Source: Clostridiales bacterium
Lineage (GTDB): Bacteria; Bacillota; Clostridia; Christensenellales; QALW01
Assembly (NCBI GenBank): GCA_018376855.1
Contig: JAHAAN010000094.1
Coordinates: 1 to 7,141, forward strand
Length of the DNA stretch: 7,141 nucleotides
Direction: 5' to 3'
The translations under genes were made by a program, and so were the position numbers. Under the pieces are notes generated by a model. The model was not told the DNA's origin. It did not search any database and saw only the letters and a list, made by a program, of their open reading frames with translations. How positions within the stretch are numbered: the stretch's first letter is position 1; the number at the start of each line of letters is the position of its first letter. Of the stretch, positions 1-6,571 are shown one piece after another.

Positions 1-494
1 GCTTGATTTCTAAACCTAACCGCACCCGACGTTTCAAACGGAAGCGGAAGATTTTCCGCAAGTTCGGCTTCAAAACCAAGGTGTTCCAAAGCCGCTAACT
101 CCTTTTCGATCTTTTTTCTGTCGTTAAGCGAATAGGTGAACGCATCCTTCTCCTCAAAACCGCAGTTGATCTCCCTGCATATCCCTCGATATTCCTCCAG
201 CGCAGCCTGATTGGCCTCAAGGTACATTTTCGCCCTTTCCGTGCCGAACCGATCAATCAGCTTTTGATAAAGCAAGCCGTGCTGCAAGGTGATCTTTGCC
301 GTTGTATTTTTCGTGATCCCGCTGCAAATTCGGCTCGCCTCCGCCAGCACGCAATCAACGCCCGCCTGCTTCAGCTTGTATGCGCACAGAAGCCCTGCCA
401 TACCGCCGCCTATAATCAGCACATCCGTCCTGATATCCTTTTTCAGCTGTTCAAAACGCGGAAGCTCTGCCGTTTCCGACCACAATGAATTCAT
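1..494 (-). CDS. FAD-dependent oxidoreductase of the DAO family, N-terminal part (gene continues past the left edge)
   Basis: Only the first 164 codons are inside the window; the reading frame is open to position 1. The start is ATG at 494-492, preceded by AGAGG with a 9-nt gap. The protein has a short leader (MNSLWSETAELPRFEQLKKD) and then a Rossmann dinucleotide-binding fold at about residues 24-53: the glycines G29, G31 and G34 form GxGxxG and an acidic E52 follows, as expected for binding the ribose of FAD. The next segment, about residues 55-70 (SRICSGITKNTTAKIT), resembles that of clostridial glycine/D-amino acid oxidase-like proteins that often carry a C-terminal Rieske [2Fe-2S] domain. 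That family is usually about 500 residues, so two thirds would lie outside the window and the Rieske domain cannot be checked. The substrate is unknown. A cytoplasmic redox enzyme is inferred, with no signal peptide seen. It is downstream of, but separated by a terminator from, the tRNA unit. Confidence 0.85.
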   Translation of the reverse strand, partial: MNSLWSETAELPRFEQLKKDIRTDVLIIGGGMAGLLCAYKLKQAGVDCVLAEASRICSGITKNTTAKITLQHGLLYQKLIDRFGTERAKMYLEANQAALEEYRGICREINCGFEEKDAFTYSLNDRKKIEKELAALEHLGFEAELAENLPLPFETSGAVRFRNQ

Positions 495-830
495 ACGTTC
501 ATACCTCTTAAAAATTTTTCCATCATGTAGTATGCACGATTCATGCAAGGATTATTTTAAAGCGAGGTAAAATTTTTAAATCACACAGAAGCTTTTGCTC
601 CACCGATCAACGCTAATTCTTCTCACACAGCGGCTTTTCACCTTCCTACCGCAGGACTGCGCTTCTCCTCTAAGCGACGGCATATGCGCTTTACAAAATC
701 TGAAGATAAGCTGCCCACCGCTTTTTTGGTTAACACAGCTTCACAGAAGAAATCGAATATTCGCTGCGCATAGCCTGCCGATAGTTTTCCTCTCAAAGAG
801 CTCATTTTTCTAAGCTTCTCCATATAAAAT
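495..830. other. 336-bp intergenic region with no supported gene
   Basis: This stretch lies between the start of the oxidoreductase gene and the tRNA terminator. It should hold the oxidoreductase promoter, but I see no convincing -35/-10 pair on the minus strand; a TAAAAT-like element near 555-560 lacks a good -35. Next to the gene it contains two AT-rich tracts, near 510-519 and 569-579, and an imperfect 7-bp-arm palindrome at 533-547. Short open frames exist on both strands (595-813 plus, 638-823 minus), but neither has a ribosome binding site or recognisable protein features. It may be a long untranslated leader or decayed sequence. Confidence 0.6.
533..547. repeat. Imperfect inverted repeat, possible operator for the oxidoreductase gene
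   Basis: The sequence tgcacgattcatgca has 7-base arms around a central T with one mismatched pair. It lies about 40 bp upstream of the oxidoreductase ATG, where a repressor or activator could bind. The arms are short and no regulator is encoded beside it, so a regulatory role is only a possibility. Confidence 0.2.
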
Positions 831-855
831 AAAACCGCCTATTTTAGGCGGTTTT
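831..855 (-). terminator. Intrinsic terminator of the tRNA unit (bidirectional in form)
   Basis: A perfect 10-bp stem, aaaaccgcct (831-840) against aggcggtttt (846-855), closes a 5-nt loop. On the minus strand the stem is GC-rich at its centre and ends in a run of U interrupted by one A (UUUUAUUUUA), giving a good Rho-independent terminator 9 nt after the 3' end of tRNA-Val. The plus strand also carries U after the stem (GGTTTTTCG), so it could stop transcription from either side. It separates the tRNA unit from the oxidoreductase gene. Confidence 0.92.
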
Positions 856-863
856 TCGTTATT

Positions 864-940
864 TGGTGGGGATAGAGGGACTCGAACCCGCGACCTCTTC
901 GATGTGAACGAAGCGCTCTAACCGACTGAGCTATATCCCC
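864..940 (-). tRNA. tRNA-Val, anticodon CAC
   Basis: The minus strand gives a full cloverleaf of 77 nt with an encoded CCA end. The acceptor stem is GGGGATA against TATCCCC with discriminator A. The D arm is GCTC/GAGC. The anticodon stem CTTCG/CGAAG closes the loop TTCACAT, giving anticodon CAC, which reads GUG valine codons. The TpsiC loop is TTCGAGT. The T stem GCGGG/CCCTC has one unpaired position, C50 opposite U64. It is the second gene of a two-tRNA transcript, 22 bp after tRNA-Leu, and is followed by a strong terminator. Valine identity rests on A35 and C36 of the anticodon. Confidence 0.93.
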
Positions 941-962
941 ATAAAAAATATAAATACAATGT

Positions 963-1047
<85 letters not shown>

Positions 1048-1062
1048 GTCATGACTTATGTT

Positions 1063-1091
1063 ATTATATTCCGTTTTAACAGACTTGTCAA
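1063..1091 (-). promoter_or_regulatory. Perfect-consensus sigma-A promoter of the tRNA unit
   Basis: On the minus strand TTGACA (1091-1086) and TATAAT (1068-1063) are separated by exactly 17 bp, so both hexamers and the spacer are ideal for the vegetative sigma factor. Transcription would begin near 1056, about 9 nt ahead of tRNA-Leu. Such a strong promoter is expected for stable RNA genes. It lies in the 86-bp gap after the Nudix gene, so the tRNAs are transcribed independently of that gene. Confidence 0.93.
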
Positions 1092-1106
1092 TCTCTTTTT
1101 AACAGA
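1074..1106. repeat. 10-bp direct repeat flanking the -35 box of the tRNA promoter
   Basis: The sequence ttttaacaga occurs at 1074-1083, in the promoter spacer, and again at 1097-1106, just upstream of the -35 box. The copies are identical and lie 23 bp apart, about two helical turns. The placement on either side of the -35 element could suit a DNA-binding protein, but short AT-rich repeats also arise by chance. Confidence 0.5.
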
Positions 1107-1133
1107 ATAAGGTTCCTTACTCCCATCAAAAAT

Positions 1134-1631
1134 CTACTGCTCTATCTGCCGCGAAACGAAATGCTGCGTGCCTTTTTCGGAATTAAAAAAGCACGGCACC
1201 AATTCCAAAGGATATACCTTTAATCCGTTTTTTAATTCCTCCAAAGAAACCCAGCAGAAATCCAAATCGATCCTTTTACCGTTCAAATCGTCATACCCTT
1301 GAAAGACTCCCTCCATGGGAATCGCCTGCTTGCCGCACAGCTCGACCTGATAATAAAAGCAGATCTGATGGCATGGCCTGTTTCCCCACGGAAAGAAAAT
1401 CTCACCCACTGCAAGCAGCTTTTTCACGTCAATCTCTGCATGCAGTTCTTCCTGAAACTCCCTTTTCAGCGCTTCCTGCGCAGTCTCCATGCAGGATACA
1501 TGGCCGCCTATGATACCGTAGTCATCACCCTTCGGCTTTTGCAGCAGGATTCTGCCATGCTGCACCAAAATTCCGCCGACACGGTATGAAAAAACAAAAT
1601 CGTCTGTTTTAAATAAAAGATCTTTAGCCAT
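1134..1631 (-). CDS. Nudix hydrolase family protein, 165 aa
   Basis: This is a single-domain Nudix protein, a family that hydrolyses nucleoside diphosphates linked to another moiety using a metal ion. The Nudix box runs from G43 to about I67: G43, five residues, E49, seven residues, then R57-E58-F59-Q60-E61-E62-L63, so the catalytic glutamates E58, E61 and E62 are present. The glycine usual near the end of the box is replaced by H64. A predicted beta strand, GGILVQHGRILLQK (residues 19-32), precedes it as in other members. There is no signal peptide, so it acts in the cytoplasm. The ATG at 1631 is chosen because AAGGA lies 10 nt upstream; the stop is TAG. It follows ligA by 97 nt with no clear terminator, so read-through from the pcrA-ligA operon is likely. 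The substrate cannot be predicted; nucleotide-pool cleaning next to DNA repair genes is only an inference. Confidence 0.9.
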   Translation of the reverse strand: MAKDLLFKTDDFVFSYRVGGILVQHGRILLQKPKGDDYGIIGGHVSCMETAQEALKREFQEELHAEIDVKKLLAVGEIFFPWGNRPCHQICFYYQVELCGKQAIPMEGVFQGYDDLNGKRIDLDFCWVSLEELKNGLKVYPLELVPCFFNSEKGTQHFVSRQIEQ

Positions 1632-1728
1632 GACAGCTGTTTCCTTCTTTCTGAGCCTTCAAACAAGGCTAAACATTTACCTCGTTTGTTTTGAACTTAC
1701 GCTGACTTCAAGAAAAATACAACGCGCC

Positions 1729-3720
1729 TTATGTTTCCTGCAAAAGCGCAAGAAATTCCTCCTCGCTTAAAATGCGCACGCCAAGATGCTGCGCCTTTTC
1801 CAGCTTACTGCCCGCATTCTCCCCCGCAATCACCGCGTCGGTCTTCCCGCTCACCGAACCGGACACCTTTCCGCCTGCACGCTCGATCAGCTCGCCTGCG
1901 GCCTTACGGTCATACTTTTGCAGCGTTCCTGTTAGCACAAACGTTTTTCCTGCAAAAAAGCCGTTTAACGGCAACTGTTCCCGCGGCTGTATATCCTGCG
2001 GCAAAACGCCCGCCTCAAGCAGCGCCTGCACCGCAGCCATATGATTCTCGGAAGCAAAGAACTCCGTCACGCTGGCCGCCACGACCGGGCCGATATCTCC
2101 AACCGTCTGAAGCTCGGAAGCGTCCGCCTGAAGAACCCTTTCCAGCGTTCCGAAGTGTTCGGCAATATCCTTTGCAGTGCGCTTGCCGACATTTTCGATT
2201 CCTAACGCAAACAGGAAAGTCGCCAGCGTGCAGCGTTTGCTCTTTTCCAGCGACCGCAGCAGGTTCTGCGCTTTCTTTTCCTTCCAGCCCTCCAGCATAA
2301 GCAGCTGCTCGGCCGTAAGCGAATACAGCTCTGCCGCCGTGCTGATTCCAAACGCATCATACAACTGCCCTGCCGACTTTTCGCTGAAGCCCTCAATATC
2401 CATTGCTTCGCGCGAAGCAAAATGTGTCAGCCGCGCAATAATCTGCGGGCGGCAGCCAAGTTCGTTGGGGCAAAACAAAAGCATCCCCTTTTCCATAAGA
2501 GGCGCACCGCACGCAGGACATACTTCAGGCGTAAGGATCTCATGCTCAGACCCATGCTCCTGCGCAACACCCATAATTTCGGGAATCACGTCGTTAGACC
2601 TGCGCACCCACACGTCCGCACCGATCCGCACCTTTTTGCGTTGAATATCCCAGCGATTATTGAGCGTAGCGCGCCGCACGGTTGCGCCGCAGATATCCAC
2701 CGGCTCCAAATGCGCCAAGGGCGTAAGCTTTCCGGTTCGGCCGATCTCCCATGTAACGTCGTTCAAGCGTGTAACGACCTCTTCCGCCATAAATTTATAA
2801 GCGACCGCCCAACGCGGAAATTTATCCGTGTAACCAAGCGCCTCCCGCGTGGCGCAGTCCTTTACCTTGAGCACAACGCCGTCGATCTGAAAATCCAAGC
2901 TATCGCGCCGGCTGCGGCAGTCTTCAATCTCACCAAGCGCCGCCTGCACGGAGGGCACTGTGGCAAAAAAGGAATTCACCGGCAGCCGCTGCTCACGAAG
3001 AAACGCCATCATTTCCGATGCGTCCGCAAAGGTTTTGCCTTCGATATAACCGATATTATAAGCAAAGCAATCCAGCTTTCTGGACGCCGTGATCTGAGGG
3101 TCAAGGTTGCGCAAAGCGCCCGCCGCTGCATTGCGCGGGTTTTTCAGAGGCTCCAGCGCTGTTTCATTATACCGGTTGAATTCCGAAATGCGCATGATCC
3201 CCTCGCACTGCACTTCCATTTTCCCCTTAAAGGGAATGCTAAGCGGCACAGTGCGAATCGTTTTGACCTGCTCCAAAATAACTTCGCCCACCTCGCCGCT
3301 GCCGCGCGTAACCGCTAAAGCCAGCGCGCCGTTTTCATAGGTGAGATTGACGGTAAGGCCGTCGTATTTATATTCCACCGTGTATTCAGGCGGCGGAAGC
3401 TGCCGCGTATGTTCGGCGTTATATTGCTCCACCGCACGCAGAACGCGCTGCTCCCACGCAAAAAGCTCCTCCGTGCTCTGCGCCTTATCCATGCTCCAGA
3501 GCCGCCCAAGATGGCGATGCTGTTCAAATGCCGTGATTGGCGCGCCGCCCACGCGATGCGTCGGCGAATCCGGCAGAACCGTGCCGGTCTGCTCCTCAAG
3601 CGCGCGCAGCTTTTTATATAAAGCGTCCCACTCATCGTCGCTTACAATCGGGTCGTCAAGTACATAATAATGGTAATTCCACAGATTCAGCGTATCCACG
3701 ATCGATCTCATTTCATCCAT
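1729..3720 (-). CDS. ligA: NAD-dependent DNA ligase LigA, 663 aa
   Basis: LigA seals nicks in duplex DNA using NAD+, joining Okazaki fragments and completing repair. All domains are present at the usual length of about 670 residues. The N-terminal Ia domain (1-65, with YHYYVLDDP) binds NMN. The adenylation domain has the active-site lysine K118 in EYKYDG, R139, E173, R196 in NPRNAAAG, K285 in DGVVLK and K309 in AYKF. The OB fold includes GRTGKLTP (327-334). A zinc finger uses C401, C404, C417 and C423. Helix-hairpin-helix repeats (about 430-575) precede a C-terminal BRCT domain (about 588-663, with FVLTGTL). Several usually strict motifs differ: LWSMDKAQ for LSLDNAF, TRGSGEVGE for TRGDGxxGE, and EVQCE for EVRGE. 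I recall a similar variant in other Clostridia. The start has AAGGGGA 7 nt upstream, directly after the pcrA stop codon; the genes are 14 nt apart and surely co-transcribed. Confidence 0.97.
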   Translation of the reverse strand: MDEMRSIVDTLNLWNYHYYVLDDPIVSDDEWDALYKKLRALEEQTGTVLPDSPTHRVGGAPITAFEQHRHLGRLWSMDKAQSTEELFAWEQRVLRAVEQYNAEHTRQLPPPEYTVEYKYDGLTVNLTYENGALALAVTRGSGEVGEVILEQVKTIRTVPLSIPFKGKMEVQCEGIMRISEFNRYNETALEPLKNPRNAAAGALRNLDPQITASRKLDCFAYNIGYIEGKTFADASEMMAFLREQRLPVNSFFATVPSVQAALGEIEDCRSRRDSLDFQIDGVVLKVKDCATREALGYTDKFPRWAVAYKFMAEEVVTRLNDVTWEIGRTGKLTPLAHLEPVDICGATVRRATLNNRWDIQRKKVRIGADVWVRRSNDVIPEIMGVAQEHGSEHEILTPEVCPACGAPLMEKGMLLFCPNELGCRPQIIARLTHFASREAMDIEGFSEKSAGQLYDAFGISTAAELYSLTAEQLLMLEGWKEKKAQNLLRSLEKSKRCTLATFLFALGIENVGKRTAKDIAEHFGTLERVLQADASELQTVGDIGPVVAASVTEFFASENHMAAVQALLEAGVLPQDIQPREQLPLNGFFAGKTFVLTGTLQKYDRKAAGELIERAGGKVSGSVSGKTDAVIAGENAGSKLEKAQHLGVRILSEEEFLALLQET

Positions 3721-3734
3721 AGCGCATTCCCCTT

Positions 3735-5939
3735 TTACAGCTTTTCAAGCGGAGCAAATACAGCGGACAGCTCTTTGATCCCTTTTTCTTCAAAGGCAAT
3801 TTGCAGCACGGTATCGCGCCCGCTGTTCTTCATGCCGACAATGCAGCCCTTGCCGAAAGTCTTATGCTTTATGCGCATGCCCACGCTGTACTGCGTTTGA
3901 TCCCCCGCAACAGGTCGCGCGGCTTGAACTGCAGGCCGATAAGTCGGGCGATTATCCCACTTGGCGCGGTCTGCATAATATCCGGCTCCGCCAAGCTTCG
4001 GCTTACTCTCCGTTGTCTGCGTGCATTCCTTCGGAAGCTCCAGCAGAAAGCGCGAGCGCAGCATATCCCGAACGCTGCCGTGCAGCATCCGCCTGCCCGC
4101 GTTCGTCATATACAGTCTTTTTTTTGCGCGCGTAATTCCCACATAGGCAAGGCGGCGCTCCTCCTCCAGCTCGTCGTCGTTTTCCGAAGCTCTTCCCAGC
4201 GGAAAGAGACCGTCCTCCATCGCCACAAGAAACACCGTTTCAAACTCCAAGCCCTTGGCGCTGTGAACCGTCATCATGCTGACCGCTCCGCTGCCGCCGC
4301 GGGCTTCCTCCTCCGTATCGCTGACTAACGCCACCTGCTCCAAAAAATCCGCCAAGTGCGCATCCGGATTTTCCATAGAAAACTGGGCTGCCGCCGTAAC
4401 GATTTCCTCTAAGTTCTCAATGCGCGCCGCCGCTTCCTCGGTGTTTTCCTTTTTATATTGCTCCACCAGCCCCGTTTTATCCAGCGTATACTGCACCATA
4501 TCGCTGATAGAACACAGCTCGCTCTGCACGATCAAGTCCTGTATCAGCGCGCTGAACTCCGCAAGCTTCGCGGCTGTTTTGGGCTTAACATGATAATCCG
4601 CCGGATCCAGCACAACAGCCAGCATGCTCTCTTCATTTTCCGACGCGATCAGCTCCAGCTCGTCCACCGTGGTGGTGCCAATGCCGCGCTTAGGCACATT
4701 GATGATCCTTTTCAGGCAAACCTCATCCTGCGGATTCACCGCAAGGCGCAGATATGCCAGCGCATCCTTTACCTCCTTGCGGTCGTAAAACCTTTGGCCG
4801 CCGTAGATCCTGAACGGCACGCCGCGGCTGACAAGCGCTTCCTCAAAAATACGGCTGGTGGCATTGGTTCTGTAAAGCACGGCAAAATCGGAATAAGAGC
4901 TTCCCTCCGCAGCCATACGCGCAATCTGCCCGCAGACATACGCCGCTTCGGCTTTATCGTCAGTAAAGCTTTCCAAATGGATCTTTTCGCCCTCACCGTT
5001 TTCCGACCACAAATTTTTCTGCTTACGCTTGGCGTTATTGCGGATCACGGTATTGGCGGCATTAAGAATATTTTCAGTGGAGCGATAGTTCTGCTCCAGC
5101 TTAATCACACGAGCCTGCGCGTAATCCTTTTCAAAGTTAAGAATAATATTGATATCCGCGCCGCGCCAGCCATAGATGCTTTGGTCGTCGTCGCCCACCA
5201 CGCACACGTTCTTCCAATAATCCCCCAGCATTTTTACTAATATGTACTGCGCATTGTTCGTATCCTGATATTCATCCACCATGATATAACGGAATCGATG
5301 CTGGTATTTTGCCAGCACCTCCGGCGCCTGCTCAAACAAGTCAATTGTTTTCAGGATCAGATCGTCAAAATCCAGCGCATTGTTTTTATGCAGCTCCTTT
5401 TCGTAATCGGCATACAGCTCGCCAAGCTTTTGATCTAACGCAGAAAAGCTCTTGGGCTGATAGGCCGCCGGCTTGATCCGCTTGTTCTTCAGCGAGCTGA
5501 TGGCCGCCTTAAGAAGCTTAACGGGATACATTTTAGTATCTAACTCATATTCCTTGCAAAGCTTATTGAGCACGGAGGCAGTATCCGTATCGTCATAAAT
5601 CGTAAAGGATGAGGTATAGCCCAGCGCCTCGATCTCCCTGCGCAGAATGCGAACGCAGGCAGAATGGAACGTCGCCACCCAGATGCCCTCGGCGTCGCTG
5701 CCGCACATTTGCTCAATGCGTTCCTTCATCTCGTTGGCGGCTTTATTGGTAAAAGTGATCGCCAAAATATTCCACGGCTTCACGTCTTTATCCTTAATCA
5801 AATGAACCACACGATGCGTCAGCACACGGGTCTTACCCGACCCTGCGCCGGCAAGAATCAGCAGCGCGCCCTCCGTTGTCTGCACCGCTTCCTTCTGCGC
5901 AGGGTTCAGCTTTGCTCTTTCAATAAACGATACGCTCAT
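3735..5939 (-). CDS. pcrA: ATP-dependent DNA helicase PcrA (UvrD/Rep family), 734 aa
   Basis: PcrA is a 3'-5' superfamily 1A helicase that acts in nucleotide excision repair, limits RecA filaments, supports rolling-circle plasmid replication and helps at transcription-replication conflicts. The full motif set is visible: Q motif around LNPAQ (11-15), Walker A AGAGSGKT with K36, motif Ia ITFTNKAANEM (61-71), Walker B VDEYQDT with D222 and E223, motif III GDDDQSIYGWRGAD (249-262), the EQNYRSTENIL motif, motif V around TVHSAKGLEFE (553-572) and motif VI with the arginine finger R604 in ITRAKK. A variable linker leads to a C-terminal Tudor-like domain (about 682-734, SVGMRIKHKTFGKG), which in this family contacts RNA polymerase. 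The length matches Gram-positive PcrA. ATG at 5939 has AAGGGA 5 nt upstream. A terminator-like hairpin lies just upstream, so expression may depend on read-through or an undetected promoter. ligA follows directly. Confidence 0.97.
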   Translation of the reverse strand: MSVSFIERAKLNPAQKEAVQTTEGALLILAGAGSGKTRVLTHRVVHLIKDKDVKPWNILAITFTNKAANEMKERIEQMCGSDAEGIWVATFHSACVRILRREIEALGYTSSFTIYDDTDTASVLNKLCKEYELDTKMYPVKLLKAAISSLKNKRIKPAAYQPKSFSALDQKLGELYADYEKELHKNNALDFDDLILKTIDLFEQAPEVLAKYQHRFRYIMVDEYQDTNNAQYILVKMLGDYWKNVCVVGDDDQSIYGWRGADINIILNFEKDYAQARVIKLEQNYRSTENILNAANTVIRNNAKRKQKNLWSENGEGEKIHLESFTDDKAEAAYVCGQIARMAAEGSSYSDFAVLYRTNATSRIFEEALVSRGVPFRIYGGQRFYDRKEVKDALAYLRLAVNPQDEVCLKRIINVPKRGIGTTTVDELELIASENEESMLAVVLDPADYHVKPKTAAKLAEFSALIQDLIVQSELCSISDMVQYTLDKTGLVEQYKKENTEEAAARIENLEEIVTAAAQFSMENPDAHLADFLEQVALVSDTEEEARGGSGAVSMMTVHSAKGLEFETVFLVAMEDGLFPLGRASENDDELEEERRLAYVGITRAKKRLYMTNAGRRMLHGSVRDMLRSRFLLELPKECTQTTESKPKLGGAGYYADRAKWDNRPTYRPAVQAARPVAGDQTQYSVGMRIKHKTFGKGCIVGMKNSGRDTVLQIAFEEKGIKELSAVFAPLEKL

Positions 5940-5962
5940 TTTTATCCCTTACCTTTCTCAAC

Positions 5963-5991
5963 AAAAAACAGCATGAAAGCCCCTTTCATGC
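5963..5991 (-). terminator. Intrinsic terminator or attenuator between yerC and pcrA
   Basis: A perfect 9-bp stem, gcatgaaag (5971-5979) against ctttcatgc (5983-5991), closes a 3-nt loop. On the minus strand it is followed by UGUUUUUUG, giving a typical Rho-independent terminator shape with six U at 5968-5963. It starts 34 nt after the yerC stop codon and its U-run ends 23 nt before the pcrA ATG. There is no room for a complete promoter between it and pcrA, so it acts either as a partial terminator that lowers pcrA-ligA expression or as part of a longer pcrA leader. Confidence 0.8.
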
Positions 5992-6025
5992 CCGTAATTT
6001 CCGTTCACACAAATAAATCCGCTCT

Positions 6026-6316
6026 TTACTTCAGCTTTTTTAGTACCTTACGGTAGCCGTCCGCCCCGTAGTGCAGGCAGCGATTGATGCGGCTGATCGT
6101 CGCCGTGCTTGCACCGGTTTTTTCCGCAATCTCATGATAGGTAACGTTTTTTGAAAGCATATAGGCAACCTCGATGCGCTGGGACATTGCCAAAAGCTCG
6201 CTGACCGTGCAGAGATCCTCAAAAAAGCGATAGCAATCCTCCCTGCTCTCCAAGGCAAGCACCGCATCAAAAAGCATATCTGTGCTTTCACTTTCCAATT
6301 TAGACTGATAAGCCAT
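6026..6316 (-). CDS. yerC: YerC/YecD-family TrpR-like DNA-binding protein, 96 aa
   Basis: This small protein belongs to the Trp repressor-related YerC/YecD family of Firmicutes, whose regulatory target I cannot predict. Residues 23-57 form the helical core (ESREDCYRFFEDLC, then SELLAMSQRIEVAYML). Residues 59-84 form the helix-turn-helix, with TYHEIAEKTG as the first helix and STATISRINRCLHYG as the recognition helix; this is the family signature. I chose ATG at 6316 because GGAG lies 6 nt upstream and because a longer frame from 6361 would pass through a strong hairpin and has no good ribosome binding site. The resulting 96 residues are close to the roughly 100 of B. subtilis YerC. It lies 86 nt upstream of pcrA, matching the conserved closeness of yerC to pcrA-ligA in B. 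subtilis. A long GC-rich leader precedes it. Confidence 0.93.
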   Translation of the reverse strand: MAYQSKLESESTDMLFDAVLALESREDCYRFFEDLCTVSELLAMSQRIEVAYMLSKNVTYHEIAEKTGASTATISRINRCLHYGADGYRKVLKKLK

Positions 6317-6331
6317 AAAAAACTCCAAACC

Positions 6332-6356
6332 GCAGCGGGAAAAAGCTCCCCGCTGC
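6332..6356 (-). promoter_or_regulatory. Stable hairpin in the yerC leader, just upstream of the ribosome binding site
   Basis: A perfect 8-bp, GC-rich stem, gcagcggg (6332-6339) against cccgctgc (6349-6356), closes a 9-nt loop. It ends 15 nt ahead of the yerC ATG and 5 nt before the GGAG site, which it leaves free. The U-run on the minus strand (UUUUUU) comes only after GGUUUGGAG, so it is a poor terminator; it may stabilise the message or take part in leader regulation. Confidence 0.55.
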
Positions 6357-6368
6357 AACATTTTTATA

Positions 6369-6539
6369 CCGGCAGCAAACGCGGCGCGCCTTTCGGGAAC
6401 GCCGCAGGGCGGCGGAAGAGGCCGGAACGCCGCGCCGGAGCGGAGCGAACGGCAGGAGCGCGTTCACGGGCACGGAAGTCGCCCACGCTGAAACAGCCGC
6501 AGAACAGACGGCTGCACACCCATTCGTGCCTCGCCTGCC
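6369..6539 (-). other. GC-rich, foldable untranslated leader upstream of yerC; possible structured RNA
   Basis: About 170 bp here are clearly richer in G and C than the flanking DNA and contain nested complementary arms. On the yerC-sense strand an outer 6-bp stem (6534-6539 with 6451-6456) encloses a second 6-bp stem (6525-6530 with 6469-6474), which encloses a 6-bp hairpin (6494-6499 with 6509-6514). A second domain has a 5-bp stem (6421-6425 with 6369-6373) around a tight hairpin with a 6-bp stem and 3-nt loop (6400-6414), whose 6400-6405 arm could instead pair with 6381-6386. The 10-mer ggaacgccgc occurs twice (6396-6405 and 6424-6433). It lies between a likely promoter at 6572-6599 and yerC, so it would be transcribed as a 5' leader. 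I do not recognise it as a known riboswitch or stable RNA. The open frame across it is Arg/Ala/Pro-rich and looks spurious. Confidence 0.4.
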
Positions 6540-6571
6540 TCTGTTTTACAAAAATACAGATGCTTTTGTTT

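Noticed and set aside
638..823. Minus-strand open frame of 61 codons next to the tRNA terminator
   Set aside because: It has no ribosome binding site, starts just 8 bp past the terminator stem, within its U-rich tail, and shows no recognisable protein features.
2422..3318. Plus-strand open frame of 298 codons
   Set aside because: It lies wholly antisense to ligA, whose domains and catalytic residues are intact; the frame is a by-product of codon bias and its translation shows no protein family features.
4458..5240. Plus-strand open frame of 260 codons
   Set aside because: It is antisense to the pcrA helicase core and has no plausible ribosome binding site or domain.
6317..6361. Longer yerC start at ATG 6361
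   Set aside because: The added 15 residues do not match the family, the start has no good Shine-Dalgarno sequence, and the extension would run through a stable hairpin. ATG 6316 has GGAG at a normal distance.
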